Position numbers and translations under genes: made by a program. Below the pieces are notes generated by a model that had not been told where the DNA came from, ran no database searches, and worked only from the letters and a program-made list of their open reading frames with translations. 64,000 nucleotides of DNA from Nonlabens sp. YIK11. GTDB lineage: Bacteria; Bacteroidota; Bacteroidia; Flavobacteriales; Flavobacteriaceae. Positions 16,023 to 26,122 of the stretch are shown piece after piece; the first letter of the stretch is position 1; each line of letters opens with the position of its first letter. The stretch covers positions 1,135,001-1,199,000 of the forward strand of contig NZ_LBMJ01000001.1 in the NCBI RefSeq assembly GCF_001413925.1. The letters are read 5' to 3'.

Positions 16023-18494
16023 TTACACTGGATTAAGTATAAGATCGATACGCTCTGCTAGGTCACGTAGGTGAATTCTAGAAAGACGATCTCCAGTTGA
16101 GTTTGCAGCTCTACGGGAATCTCTTAAAAGAGTTTCCAACTCTGCACGTACGATAGGTCTTATATCACTTTGAGCCACGTCAATGCTTGACCCGCCAAAA
16201 CGACCACGAGCATCCTGCTCATTCTCCATGATGTACTGCATGCGCTCTACATAGGCACGTTGCAAGTTTCTTCTGTAACGGTCAATCGCTCTACCACGAG
16301 GTAGCTCACTGAAGATCCCTTGACGTAGATCTGTCATCATTTCCAGTAAACCGTAAGCCTCACGACCATTTACTTCTTCGTTTTCCATCAAGCGAGCCAT
16401 ACGTCCAAAATCAAGAACGTCGTTAAGAGCTCTTACTTGAACGCCACGCAATCTTTCAATACCACCATCACTTTCAACTTTATTGAAAATTTCCTGATCA
16501 ATTAACCATTCTGGAGTTTCAAAAACCTGCTCTTGTAAAAATTCCATGGCACGCTCTTGTTTGTCACGTGGTGCATGCTCATAAACAGCGCCTTCTTGGC
16601 CATAGGCTTTGTAAGTCTCCTTAACACCACCAATATTTGCAGCTACGTGTCCTAGATATCTATTGTACTGACCTAATACTTGTCCATACATGGTCTCAAG
16701 GTCATCATAATTTTCACCTTCTTTACCTGTCCATTCGATCAAGTTAGGTACGATACGCTGCAAGTTTTTGATACCGTATAAACTTGCTTTCATGCTGTCA
16801 TCACCTAGATCTTCTGTCTGGCTAGTGTAGTCAATGACTCCAAACTGCTGACGGCCGAAACGGTACATAGGGTCACCAGCTTTCTCCATAATCCATTCAT
16901 CAAGGATTTCTTTTTCCTCTTCTGCTGTTTTACCAGGAATAGGCTTGTAACCCCACATGATGGCATACTTGTCATAAGGTCCTATGTTAGGCATCAATGC
17001 TACATCACCATCTTCTGGTTGCGCTACATAATTAAATCGAGCGTAGTCCATGATACTTGGTGCCGTGCTGTATTTTGCAGTAAATTCTGGATCTCTTAAA
17101 TCTTCAACGGCATATGCTACAGAACTTCCCATGTTGTGTGGAAGACCTAAAGTGTGTCCAACCTCATGAGAACTCACGAATCGTATCAAACGACCCATAA
17201 CTTCTTCATCAAATTGAGTGGCTTGTGCCTTCTCGTTGATCGCAGCAGTTTGAACAAAGAACCAGTTGCGTAGCAACGTCATCACGTTGTGATACCAGTT
17301 GATGTCAGATTCCAATATCTCACCACTTCTAGGGTCAGATACGTGAGGTCCATTTGCATTAGGAATAGGAGATGCTAAATATCTAACGGTAGAATAACGT
17401 ACATCTTCTGGACTCCAGTCTGGATCTTCTTCTTTAGTTGGTGCATCTGCAGCAACGATAGCTTCTTTAAAACCAGCAGCTTCAAATGCTACCTGCCAGT
17501 CGTTGATACCTTGTTTAATATATTTTCTCCATTGTTGTGGAGTCGCTGGGTCGATATAATAGACAATCTGTTTTTTAGGTTCTACAAGTTCACCTCTTTT
17601 AAAGGCTTCCATGTCTTCATCTTTTACCTCAAGTCTCCAACGATCTAAATAACGTACCGTTTTAGTTTCTTGGGCATCAAGACCATAATCTTGTTGACCT
17701 CTAGCAAACCAACCCACACGCTGGTCGTAGTAACGACGCTTCATAGGCTCTTTAGGAAGTAGAATCATCGAGTTGCTCATCTCAAGGGTAATCGACTGTA
17801 CATCATCATTAGATGGTGCATCACTAGCTAGATACGTCTTAACGTGACGGCTCTCTATGTTTTCTGGGAATGATTTTAAGGTGTCAATGTAAGAACGATC
17901 ATCATCAAGTCTAGAGACTTTATAACGGCTGCGTTGCGATTGAGGGAAACCAATAGATTTCACGTCTTCACTAAAGAATTTAGTCACATCAATTACCGCA
18001 TTGTTGTTAACGCTGTCCTTCTTTACTGCTGCGATAGGGAATGAGTAAAGTATTGGTTCAAAATTAGAGTTCTCTACAGGGATACTTACCGGTAAAGAAT
18101 CTGCTGCAACAATGGAATGAGAGACCACTCTCAAAAGAATGTTGTCATTCTTGCGTTGCCATCTAAGCGTTTGTGTATTTGCTTTTCCACCACCGAAACC
18201 AATACCAGCAGCAGTTTTAGCAATACGAGTGACCATCAGCATTTCACGGTCCAAGAGGCTGTCAGGAATCTCGTAGTAATATTTATCGTCAACCATGTGG
18301 ACGGTGAATAATCCAGGATCACTTTTGGCATCCTTAGTAATCACCTTTGCATAAGGTTGCATGCCACCTTTTTTGTCAGATTTTTTGCTGGCAGCTGCTT
18401 CAGCTCCCGATTTTGATGATCCTTTCTTTGATCCACAACTTGCCATAAAAGTTGCTGTCATTAAGAGAATCATCACTAGTTTTAATGATTTCAT
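16023..18494 (-). CDS. Zinc-dependent metalloprotease lipoprotein
   Basis: This 823-residue protein carries a lipoprotein signal (LLMTATFMASC, Cys20), so it should be membrane-anchored outside the cytoplasm. The zinc-binding motif HEVGHTLGLPHN (about residues 441-452) has the extended HExxHxxGxxH form of metzincins, followed by MDYARFNY, a Met-turn-like sequence. The N-terminal part and the C-terminal helical part match in order the DUF5117-DUF4953 type of Bacteroidota proteases. It has its own terminator. Substrate unknown; the usual guess is peptide scavenging or envelope protein turnover. The 693-bp region upstream contains a palindrome copy and gene remnants rather than a neighbour gene. 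Confidence 0.9.
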   Translation of the reverse strand: MKSLKLVMILLMTATFMASCGSKKGSSKSGAEAAASKKSDKKGGMQPYAKVITKDAKSDPGLFTVHMVDDKYYYEIPDSLLDREMLMVTRIAKTAAGIGFGGGKANTQTLRWQRKNDNILLRVVSHSIVAADSLPVSIPVENSNFEPILYSFPIAAVKKDSVNNNAVIDVTKFFSEDVKSIGFPQSQRSRYKVSRLDDDRSYIDTLKSFPENIESRHVKTYLASDAPSNDDVQSITLEMSNSMILLPKEPMKRRYYDQRVGWFARGQQDYGLDAQETKTVRYLDRWRLEVKDEDMEAFKRGELVEPKKQIVYYIDPATPQQWRKYIKQGINDWQVAFEAAGFKEAIVAADAPTKEEDPDWSPEDVRYSTVRYLASPIPNANGPHVSDPRSGEILESDINWYHNVMTLLRNWFFVQTAAINEKAQATQFDEEVMGRLIRFVSSHEVGHTLGLPHNMGSSVAYAVEDLRDPEFTAKYSTAPSIMDYARFNYVAQPEDGDVALMPNIGPYDKYAIMWGYKPIPGKTAEEEKEILDEWIMEKAGDPMYRFGRQQFGVIDYTSQTEDLGDDSMKASLYGIKNLQRIVPNLIEWTGKEGENYDDLETMYGQVLGQYNRYLGHVAANIGGVKETYKAYGQEGAVYEHAPRDKQERAMEFLQEQVFETPEWLIDQEIFNKVESDGGIERLRGVQVRALNDVLDFGRMARLMENEEVNGREAYGLLEMMTDLRQGIFSELPRGRAIDRYRRNLQRAYVERMQYIMENEQDARGRFGGSSIDVAQSDIRPIVRAELETLLRDSRRAANSTGDRLSRIHLRDLAERIDLILNPV

Positions 18495-18589
18495 TTACTC
18501 AATTTTAGATTAAGCTTTAAAGATATTAAGCAAGTGCTAAAATTATCTTAACTAGGTGTTAAGTATATCTGTTAAAAGTGGTCTTTTTT

Positions 18590-18605
18590 CGCTTTCGCGA
18601 AAGCG
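18590..18605. repeat. Dispersed palindrome, perfect intergenic copy
   Basis: Flanked as TT-palindrome-AA, giving a 20-bp perfect inverted repeat, about 95 bp upstream of the metalloprotease gene. Confidence 0.95.
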
Positions 18606-18630
18606 AACTCCAACTAACTTTTCTAAAACA

Positions 18631-18655
18631 TAAAAACCACCTGCACGAGGTGGTT
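18631..18655 (-). terminator. Terminator-like hairpin after the 18714-18842 fragment
   Basis: AACCACCT/AGGTGGTT around a short loop is followed on the minus strand by TTTTATGTTTT. It sits 59 bases past the stop of the minus-strand fragment, which suggests that fragment was once a transcribed gene. Confidence 0.6.
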
Positions 18656-18713
18656 CTTCTTGAGAATCCTTTTTAATTCTTATCCCGTAAAGAAAAGTGT
18701 TGTTTCAACAAAC

Positions 18714-18842
18714 TTAAACAGGAACCAACACTTCCTTTTTCATTCGATTAGCGTACTCATTTGTCATCTTGCGCCAATTAGTAATGGCGTCATACCTAAA
18801 CACCGAATCGTCTTTACTAGGATCCACGACTAAAAGATGAAT
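18714..18842 (-). pseudogene. C-terminal fragment of an unrecognised gene
   Basis: A 42-codon open frame reads with ordinary protein composition (VVDPSKDDSVFRYDAITNW, then KMTNEYANRMKKEVLVPV) and ends at TAA (18716-18714). The frame opens directly after a TAG, with no ATG before residue 27, and a terminator-like hairpin follows. That pattern suggests the surviving 3' end of a broken gene. I do not recognise the family; a small intact gene with an unusual start is less likely. Confidence 0.4.
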
Positions 18843-18873
18843 CTATTGGTCTTAAGATAAAATGTAGAGGGCA

Positions 18874-19102
18874 ATGACATTAATTTCTGCGACCCAAGTG
18901 AGGCCTGTGAACGATGGTCATATTTTTTATCCTTTGTACATTAAAGCGGACAGTAAAAGGATTGCCACTGCACACCAATTAGAACCTGGTATGGTTGTCC
19001 GCAAAAAAGTTATCGCCTGTGGCGCAAGCTTATCTTGAATTTATAAAGGACAAGAAGGATTCCATAATTGAGCGTGACTTCCAATGGGTTAATGATTTCT
19101 AG
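18874..19102 (+). pseudogene. Frameshifted coding remnant upstream of groL terminator
   Basis: Starting at ATG 18874 a frame gives MTLISATQVRPVNDGHIF then YPLYIKADSKRIATAHQLEP and stops at TGA 19036. One base over, from 19022, the frame AQAYLEFIKDKKDSIIERDF continues to TAG 19100. Together they look like one short protein broken by a +1 shift near 19022. The first part (YPLYIKADSKRIA) faintly resembles the arm-binding start of Bacteroidota tyrosine recombinases, but this is too weak to name it. A sequencing error is an alternative to decay. Confidence 0.35.
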
Positions 19103-19130
19103 TTTTATGGACTAATTGCTTTACTATTTG

Positions 19131-19162
19131 AAAACAAAAAAGCCATCTCAAATGAGATGGCT
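19131..19162 (-). terminator. Terminator of groL
   Basis: Minus-strand stem AGCCATCTCA/TGAGATGGCT is followed by TTTTTTGTTTT, 26 bases past the groL stop codon. Confidence 0.88.
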
Positions 19163-19187
19163 TTCTTAATAGTTATGCGTTACGATC

Positions 19188-20828
<1,641 letters not shown>

Positions 20829-20901
20829 TTATTGTTTTACGGAATGACTGTCTAGAGACAATCCTTCATTTTGTTGTTATAGATTATGATTGTTGTTGTT
20901 T

Positions 20902-20917
20902 CGCTTTCGCGAAAGCG
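20902..20917. repeat. Dispersed palindrome, perfect copy between groS and groL
   Basis: Extends to a 20-bp perfect inverted repeat with TT and AA flanks. In the groS-groL transcript it could form a ten-pair hairpin without loop or T-run. Confidence 0.95.
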
Positions 20918-20928
20918 AACTAAATGTC

Positions 20929-21204
20929 CTACACGATTGCAAGAATATCGTCCTCTCTCATGATGAGATAATCGGTGCCTTCCAGCTTCAATTCTGTACC
21001 GCTGTACTTTCCATACAAGACAGTATCACCAACCTTTACGGTCATCTCGTGATCTTTCTTTCCCTTACCTACGGCCACGACGGTTCCCTGTTGAGGTTTT
21101 TCTTTTGCCGTGTCTGGGATGTAGAGGCCAGATGCGGTTTTTTGTTCTGCTGCGGTAGGTTCAATAAGAACTCTATCTGATAATGGTTGAATATTTAGTG
21201 CCAT
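20929..21204 (-). CDS. groS: Co-chaperonin GroES
   Basis: This 91-residue protein is the heptameric lid of GroEL. It starts [16 protein letters not shown], carries the mobile loop region [19 protein letters not shown] and the motif [13 protein letters not shown], and ends DDILAIV. All match Bacteroidota GroES. It is the first gene of groS-groL. Upstream (21205-21293) lies an AT-rich region; a TAGTCTTG (one mismatch to TAnnTTTG) is present but the promoter is not certain. Confidence 0.98.
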   Translation of the reverse strand: MALNIQPLSDRVLIEPTAAEQKTASGLYIPDTAKEKPQQGTVVAVGKGKKDHEMTVKVGDTVLYGKYSGTELKLEGTDYLIMREDDILAIV

Positions 21205-21293
21205 TTTTTAAAAATGTTTAAAATTATTTAGTGATTGTGTAGTGTTCCATAAATATGCCACAAGACTATTGCTGACAAAACATCATATAAAAG

Positions 21294-21321
21294 AAATATC
21301 CAGCGCGATGGCTGGATATTT
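21294..21321 (-). terminator. Terminator of the miaB-secG operon
   Basis: AAATATCCAGC pairs with GCTGGATATTT; on the minus strand it is followed by CTTTTATATG, a modest T-rich tail. It lies 26 bases past the secG stop codon. Confidence 0.65.
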
Positions 21322-21346
21322 TGTCAGTTTGATATGTTGTTGGAAC

Positions 21347-21706
21347 TTATTGATCCGTTTCTGTCGCATCGTCTGCAGGTGTGCTTGCAGGAGTTTCAGA
21401 AGTTGTTGTGTTCAAATCTGGAGTTTCTACTTGAACAGGCTCTGCGATCTGTCTGTTGCCAGCCGCATTTTCTCTGATCAAGAACGTACTTGCCGCAAGT
21501 ATGAATACCAATAGTAAGGTTGAAAGAACCCAAGTGCTCTTATCCAAGAAGTCACCTGTTTTCTTAACACCACCCAATTGCTGGGTACCGCCACCACCAA
21601 AGCTAGAGGACAAGCCGCCACCTTTAGGATTCTGTACCATGATTACTACAACCAATAGAAAGGCGACAAATATGATGAGGCCTAAGAAAATATAAAATGA
21701 AGTCAT
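21347..21706 (-). CDS. secG: Preprotein translocase subunit SecG
   Basis: This 119-residue inner-membrane protein is the accessory subunit of the SecYEG channel. Two helices are visible (residues 4-24 and about 58-77), separated by the family loop VQNPKGGGLSSSFGGGGTQQ. The C-terminal tail is acidic and Thr/Pro-rich, as in other Flavobacteriia. Its start directly follows the stop of the TPR-protein gene, as the last gene of a five-gene minus-strand operon. Confidence 0.95.
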   Translation of the reverse strand: MTSFYIFLGLIIFVAFLLVVVIMVQNPKGGGLSSSFGGGGTQQLGGVKKTGDFLDKSTWVLSTLLLVFILAASTFLIRENAAGNRQIAEPVQVETPDLNTTTSETPASTPADDATETDQ

Positions 21707-22537
21707 TTAAGTATTACTTTGTAAGTTCTTGATTTCCCGAATTCGGTCTGCAAAGAAACCACTTTTTTCTGGATGCTGCAATATCAAGATCTCGTAAGAT
21801 TTTATAGCCTTCTCATAGTTTTTTTGGGCTAGATACACCTTGGCCAGCGTTTCTGTCATGAGTTGTTTCTCTCCATCAGTGCTGTAGGCTTGCGGTAATT
21901 CGGCTATTCCTGATTTGCGAGGTGTGATACGCGGTTTTGCTTTGAGAAACTCATCAATACGTCGCATTTTTTCCAATTTCTCCTCGTCGATTTCAATAGG
22001 TGGTGCTGGTGGAGTAGTAGGTGGCTCCAAATCATTGGACCTATCGATAGGTTTTAAGCTGGTGAGTTGAAGCCATTGATTGAAGCTGTACTTTTCATCT
22101 TTCTTGAATTCAAGTACTTCTTTATCAACGGTAGTTTCAGGCTGTTTTTTCTCAAAAAGATCTACATCTGTAACCTTTTGGAAATCAGTATCTGCATTGA
22201 GGTCGTTGGTTCTAATTTGAATTTCCTCTGCAACTACCTCAATATTTTCCAGCTGTTCTTGTTGGGCTTTTATTTGCTCGCTTATTCTATTTTGCAGGAA
22301 GACATCTGAGGTAATAAAATCAAACAGTACCGCTCTATCTGCCGTGTGCGCCGCAGTAACTTGTAATTCTTTGTTGTAGCTGGGGCTTTGTGCGTTATGT
22401 AAAGCTTTAAGATACACACTACGCGGTGCTTGAAAATAAGGATACTCTTTAATTACGGTTTCCAGAATGGGTAGATCGTCTGCATGTACCTCGCCCGGGT
22501 TTGATAGAACGTGATGTAATCTATCTGTATTTACCAT
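21707..22537 (-). CDS. TPR-containing protein of unknown function
   Basis: This 276-residue protein has no signal peptide and is probably cytoplasmic. The N-terminal 90 residues are helical, the middle is charged and proline-rich (EPPTTPPAPPIEIDEEK), and a TPR-like pair sits at about residues 228-262 (LAKVYLAQKNYEKAIKSYEIL). It lies between lptE (7-bp overlap) and secG (no gap) in an operon about envelope biogenesis, so a scaffold role in that process is possible. I do not know an assigned function. Confidence 0.8.
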   Translation of the reverse strand: MVNTDRLHHVLSNPGEVHADDLPILETVIKEYPYFQAPRSVYLKALHNAQSPSYNKELQVTAAHTADRAVLFDFITSDVFLQNRISEQIKAQQEQLENIEVVAEEIQIRTNDLNADTDFQKVTDVDLFEKKQPETTVDKEVLEFKKDEKYSFNQWLQLTSLKPIDRSNDLEPPTTPPAPPIEIDEEKLEKMRRIDEFLKAKPRITPRKSGIAELPQAYSTDGEKQLMTETLAKVYLAQKNYEKAIKSYEILILQHPEKSGFFADRIREIKNLQSNT

Positions 22538-23043
22538 TTGGCAAGCGTATCGTTGAAAATGTCTTGGGTAATTTGTGTGAAGATGACCTCAAGCGCGGTG
22601 TCTAGAGCTGCGTTTTGCAAAATCGTATTGGCATCATAGTCATAGTAGAAACTATAGGGCTTTTCAAAACTCTCCTCGTCATTTTTGGTATTGATAAACC
22701 TCACATTAATGTCAATCGTCAATCTGTTTTGCGAAGCACGGTTGTTTGCTGTTGCAGTGATAGGAGAAATGTAGTATCGAGTGATCTCACCTTGATAGAT
22801 ATAGTCGCCATTAGAAGTTACCAAGGTCAAACTACTCTGATCTTGAATAAGATCTTGTAAGGCTAGGGTAAAGGTGCGCTCGATACCAACCTCAGTTTGC
22901 ACGGCCGTATATCCAAAATAATCCACTTGAAACGTCTTGATATTATCAGGAATGGATACCGCATTGAGCCTATAAAAGCCGCATGATTGAAGACTTATAG
23001 CTAGCAGTAAAGCAATACTTATTCTTATTATCTTAAAGGTCAT
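22531..23043 (-). CDS. lptE: LPS-assembly lipoprotein LptE
   Basis: This 170-residue outer-membrane lipoprotein plugs the LptD barrel and helps place LPS on the cell surface. The signal ends at LQSCGFYRL (Cys21). The next part (SIPDNIKTFQVDYF) and RASQNRLTIDINVRF match the LptE family of Bacteroidota. It overlaps the sigma-54 regulator gene by 11 bp and the TPR gene by 7 bp, so translation is coupled. Confidence 0.9.
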   Translation of the reverse strand: MTFKIIRISIALLLAISLQSCGFYRLNAVSIPDNIKTFQVDYFGYTAVQTEVGIERTFTLALQDLIQDQSSLTLVTSNGDYIYQGEITRYYISPITATANNRASQNRLTIDINVRFINTKNDEESFEKPYSFYYDYDANTILQNAALDTALEVIFTQITQDIFNDTLAKW

Positions 23044-24328
23044 ATTGCTTTATTTTTCGGTACAAAGTTCGTTCTGAAATACCTAAATCATCAGCCGCAG
23101 CCTTTCTTTTGCCTTCATGGCGCTCCAGCGATTTTTTAATCAATTCAATTTCTTTCTCTACTAAGGAGAGTGATTCTTCTTCTTCAACTTCCGTAGCAAA
23201 GTCATATCGATCTACCACAGGATCTACATCGTTTGTAGAAGGCTGTACGACATTTCTATCATAAGCATCTTCCTGACTTACTTCATAGGCTTGATCGATA
23301 ACGTCTTCATAATCGTCAGTATTGCTGTTGCTCTCACTGCTGCCATAGATACGATTGATCAATCCTTGTTGTTTTTCCTTAACATCAACGCTGCTGCCGC
23401 TATTCATCAACTCATTGGTCAATTTTTTGAGGTCATTCAAATCGTTCTTCATGTCGAACAACACCTTGTAAAGTATCTCACGCTCATTAGCAAATTCGCT
23501 ATCGCTTTTTTTCTTCTCGCCAATGACTGCCGGTAAATTGCTACCAGCATCTGGAAGGTAGTTTTTTAAGGTAGCTCCTGTGATGTTGCGGTCCTTTTCT
23601 AAGACACTTATTTGTTCTGCAATATTGCGCAGCTGTCTAATGTTACCGCTCCATCTATAGTTTTTGAGTAGCGATATCGCGTTATCATCCAATCGTAGGG
23701 TTGGCATTTTATATTTCCCGGCAAAGTCAGATGCAAACTTGCGGAACAACAAGTGAATATCATCTTTTCGCTGGCGTAATGGTGGCAACTCAATCTCTAC
23801 GGTACTCAAACGATAATAAAGATCTTCTCTAAACTTCCCTTTCTCAATAGCCGTAAACATGTTGACATTAGTCGCCGCAACGATGCGCACATCTGTTTTT
23901 TGGGTTTGGGAAGACCCTACTTTTAGGAATTCACCATTTTCAAGCACACGTAATAAACGTACCTGTGTAGGCAGTGGTAATTCACCAACTTCATCTAGGA
24001 ATATGGTACCGCCATCGGCTACTTCAAAATAACCGCTTCGGGTTTGCGTGGCACCTGTAAAAGCACCTTTCTCATGACCAAATAGTTCTGAATCGATGGT
24101 TCCTTCTGGTATCGCACCACAGTTTACAGCAATATATTTGGCGTGCTTTCTAAAGGATTGTGAGTGGATGATGCGTGGTATACTTTCTTTTCCAACACCA
24201 CTTTCTCCAGTCACTAATACAGAAATATCAGTTGGTGCTACCTGTAATGCTTTTTCAATGGCACGATTAAAGGTTGGATCGTTCCCTATAAGTTCAAAAC
24301 GCTGTTTGACAGATGTTACTGTTTCCAT
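23033..24328 (-). CDS. Sigma-54-dependent transcriptional activator without sensor domain
   Basis: This 431-residue AAA+ activator remodels RNA polymerase-sigma-54 at promoters. The Walker A motif GESGVGKE is at residues 41-48, the sigma-54 loop GAFTGA at 88-93, and Walker B GTIFLDEVGEL near 107-117. A 110-residue Asn/Asp-rich linker follows, then a Fis-type helix-turn-helix (ERHEGKRKAAADDLGISERT). There is no receiver, GAF or PAS domain: the AAA+ module begins at the N-terminus, so control must come through partners, expression or the linker. It sits 3 bp after miaB and overlaps lptE. Its targets are not visible here. Confidence 0.93.
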   Translation of the reverse strand: METVTSVKQRFELIGNDPTFNRAIEKALQVAPTDISVLVTGESGVGKESIPRIIHSQSFRKHAKYIAVNCGAIPEGTIDSELFGHEKGAFTGATQTRSGYFEVADGGTIFLDEVGELPLPTQVRLLRVLENGEFLKVGSSQTQKTDVRIVAATNVNMFTAIEKGKFREDLYYRLSTVEIELPPLRQRKDDIHLLFRKFASDFAGKYKMPTLRLDDNAISLLKNYRWSGNIRQLRNIAEQISVLEKDRNITGATLKNYLPDAGSNLPAVIGEKKKSDSEFANEREILYKVLFDMKNDLNDLKKLTNELMNSGSSVDVKEKQQGLINRIYGSSESNSNTDDYEDVIDQAYEVSQEDAYDRNVVQPSTNDVDPVVDRYDFATEVEEEESLSLVEKEIELIKKSLERHEGKRKAAADDLGISERTLYRKIKQYDL

Positions 24329-24331
24329 AAG

Positions 24332-25807
24332 TTAAGCTTGAATTCTAACAGGTCCTTCCATATCACTGTAGCCTATAGCTTCTCCTATAAGCGTTGCGCC
24401 AGTGCAATCATCTACACGTACCATAACCATGTCACCTACTTTATAATTCTCTTTTGGGAAAACTGCCACTACATTGTGAGAAGTTTTTCCAGCCCATTGA
24501 TCAGCAGATTTTTTGGACTCTTTTTCAATAAGAACTTCGACTATGGTGTTGAGGTTTTGTGCGGTGCGCATGGCACTATGTTCCTGCTGCAGGTCTATGA
24601 TTTCAACAAGTCTGCGATGTTTTACATCATCTGGAACATCATCTTCCATTTTGCGTGCCGCTAGTGTACCAGGTCTTTCAGAATAGGCAAACATGAATCC
24701 AAAATCATACTTCACATATCGCATCAAGCTCAATGTGTCTTGATGGTCTTCTTCAGTTTCTGTTGGGAAACCTGCGATCATATCTTGAGATATGGATACT
24801 CCTGGAATAATCGCTTTAACACGATCAATTAAATCCATGTATTCCTGCCTGGTGTGCAGACGATTCATCGCCTTAAGAATGCGATCACTACCAGATTGCA
24901 CCGGTAAATGGATGTAGTCACAAATATTTCTGTGGGCAGCCATCGCGTGCAATACATCATCACTAATGTCTTGAGGATTGCTGGTAGAGAATCGTATTCT
25001 CATCTGCGGTTGCGCATTAGCCACTTTATGTAGCAATTGAGCAAAATCTACAGCAGTAGCCTTGGCCATTTTACTGGCTTTCTTAAAGTCCTTTTTGAGG
25101 CCGCCACCATACCATAGATAAGAGTCAACGTTTTGACCCAGTAAAGTGATTTCCTTAAAACCTTTAGCTGCTAGATCATTTACCTCTTCTAAAATACTAT
25201 AAGGATCACGACTCCGCTCGCGACCGCGAGTAAAAGGTACCACACAAAAAGTACACATATTATCGCAACCACGTGTGATGGAGACAAAAGCCGTCACTCC
25301 ATTAGAGTGTAAACGCACTGGTGCCACATCGCCATAAGTTTCATCACGAGACAAGAGCACGTTTACGGCATCGCGGCCTTCGTCAATTTCTGCTATCAGG
25401 TTGGGTAGGTCTTTGTAGGCATCAGGTCCTACGACCATGTCAACAATTTTTTCTTCTTCGAGGAATTTCTCCTTCAATCGCTCGGCCATGCAGCCCAAAA
25501 CACCAACTTTCATTTGCGGATTGAACTTCTCCTTCACCGCATTATATTTTTCCAGACGCTTGCGCACGGTCTGTTCCGCCTTGTCTCTAATCGAGCAAGT
25601 GTTGACTAGAACCAGGTCTGCTTCTTCCAGTTTTTGAGTGGTGTTGAATCCTTGCGTGGCAAGGATGGACGCAACAACTTCGCTATCGGCAAAATTCATC
25701 TGGCAGCCGTAGCTTTCAATGAATAATTTACGTTTGTTTTGTTGCAACGGTGCAACTTCCAGCGCCGTTCCTTGTTTTTCTTCTTCTATAATTTTTTCCA
25801 TCTGCAT
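24332..25807 (-). CDS. miaB: tRNA-2-methylthio-N6-dimethylallyladenosine synthase
   Basis: This radical-SAM methylthiotransferase converts i6A37 to ms2i6A37 in tRNAs reading UNN codons. The N-terminal cluster-binding cysteines are Cys35, Cys71 and Cys106. The radical SAM motif CDNMCTFC gives Cys181, Cys185 and Cys188. A C-terminal TRAM domain (about 425-485) is present. Length 491 is slightly longer than usual because of a charged N-terminal extension. The ATG two codons in (MEKIIEE) is an alternative start. A strong promoter lies at 25827-25857. It is the first gene of the operon that ends in secG. Confidence 0.96.
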   Translation of the reverse strand: MQMEKIIEEEKQGTALEVAPLQQNKRKLFIESYGCQMNFADSEVVASILATQGFNTTQKLEEADLVLVNTCSIRDKAEQTVRKRLEKYNAVKEKFNPQMKVGVLGCMAERLKEKFLEEEKIVDMVVGPDAYKDLPNLIAEIDEGRDAVNVLLSRDETYGDVAPVRLHSNGVTAFVSITRGCDNMCTFCVVPFTRGRERSRDPYSILEEVNDLAAKGFKEITLLGQNVDSYLWYGGGLKKDFKKASKMAKATAVDFAQLLHKVANAQPQMRIRFSTSNPQDISDDVLHAMAAHRNICDYIHLPVQSGSDRILKAMNRLHTRQEYMDLIDRVKAIIPGVSISQDMIAGFPTETEEDHQDTLSLMRYVKYDFGFMFAYSERPGTLAARKMEDDVPDDVKHRRLVEIIDLQQEHSAMRTAQNLNTIVEVLIEKESKKSADQWAGKTSHNVVAVFPKENYKVGDMVMVRVDDCTGATLIGEAIGYSDMEGPVRIQA

Positions 25808-25826
25808 GCTTCTCTAATCGAGTTTG

Positions 25827-25857
25827 CAAAGATAGTTTTTTGAATGAATTGTGACAA
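25827..25857 (-). promoter_or_regulatory. Promoter of miaB operon (TTG-N20-TATCTTTG)
   Basis: On the minus strand TTG (25857-25855), a 20-base gap and TATCTTTG (25834-25827) match the Bacteroidota pattern in full. The miaB start is 19 bases further on. Confidence 0.72.
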
Positions 25858-25892
25858 GTTGACAGTATCAAACTTGAGGCTGATGATGAGTT

Positions 25893-25908
25893 CGCTTTCG
25901 CGAAAGCG
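25893..25908. repeat. Dispersed palindrome, perfect copy between miaB and topA
   Basis: Extends to a 20-bp inverted repeat (TT/AA flanks), upstream of both divergent promoters. Confidence 0.95.
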
Positions 25909-26093
25909 AAATTCCATCCATCTTTAAGGCTCGTCCACTTTCTCATGGGATTAGCACAAGATCATGCTGCTTCAAACGCTGTAACTTTTCTGTCCTTAAT
26001 ATATAAACAGCAGCAAATGAAACCTTTATCATCAAAAATGGATTTGTAAACTGCTGTTTAACAACGATTTATATTTTAAATAAAAATATGATA

Positions 26094-26101
26094 TACCTTT
26101 G
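26094..26101 (+). promoter_or_regulatory. -7 box TACCTTTG of topA
   Basis: TACCTTTG lies 21 bases before the topA ATG in an AT-rich region. No exact TTG is present at the usual -33 distance. Confidence 0.5.
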
Positions 26102-26122
26102 CAGCCTAAATCACACAGCTGA

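Larger units (their letters stand above)
25808..26122. other. Divergent intergenic region miaB/topA
   Basis: This 315-bp gap contains the miaB promoter (minus), one perfect palindrome copy, and the topA -7 box (plus). The rest (about 25910-26080) is AT-rich; I see no further open frame or RNA gene in it. Confidence 0.7.
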
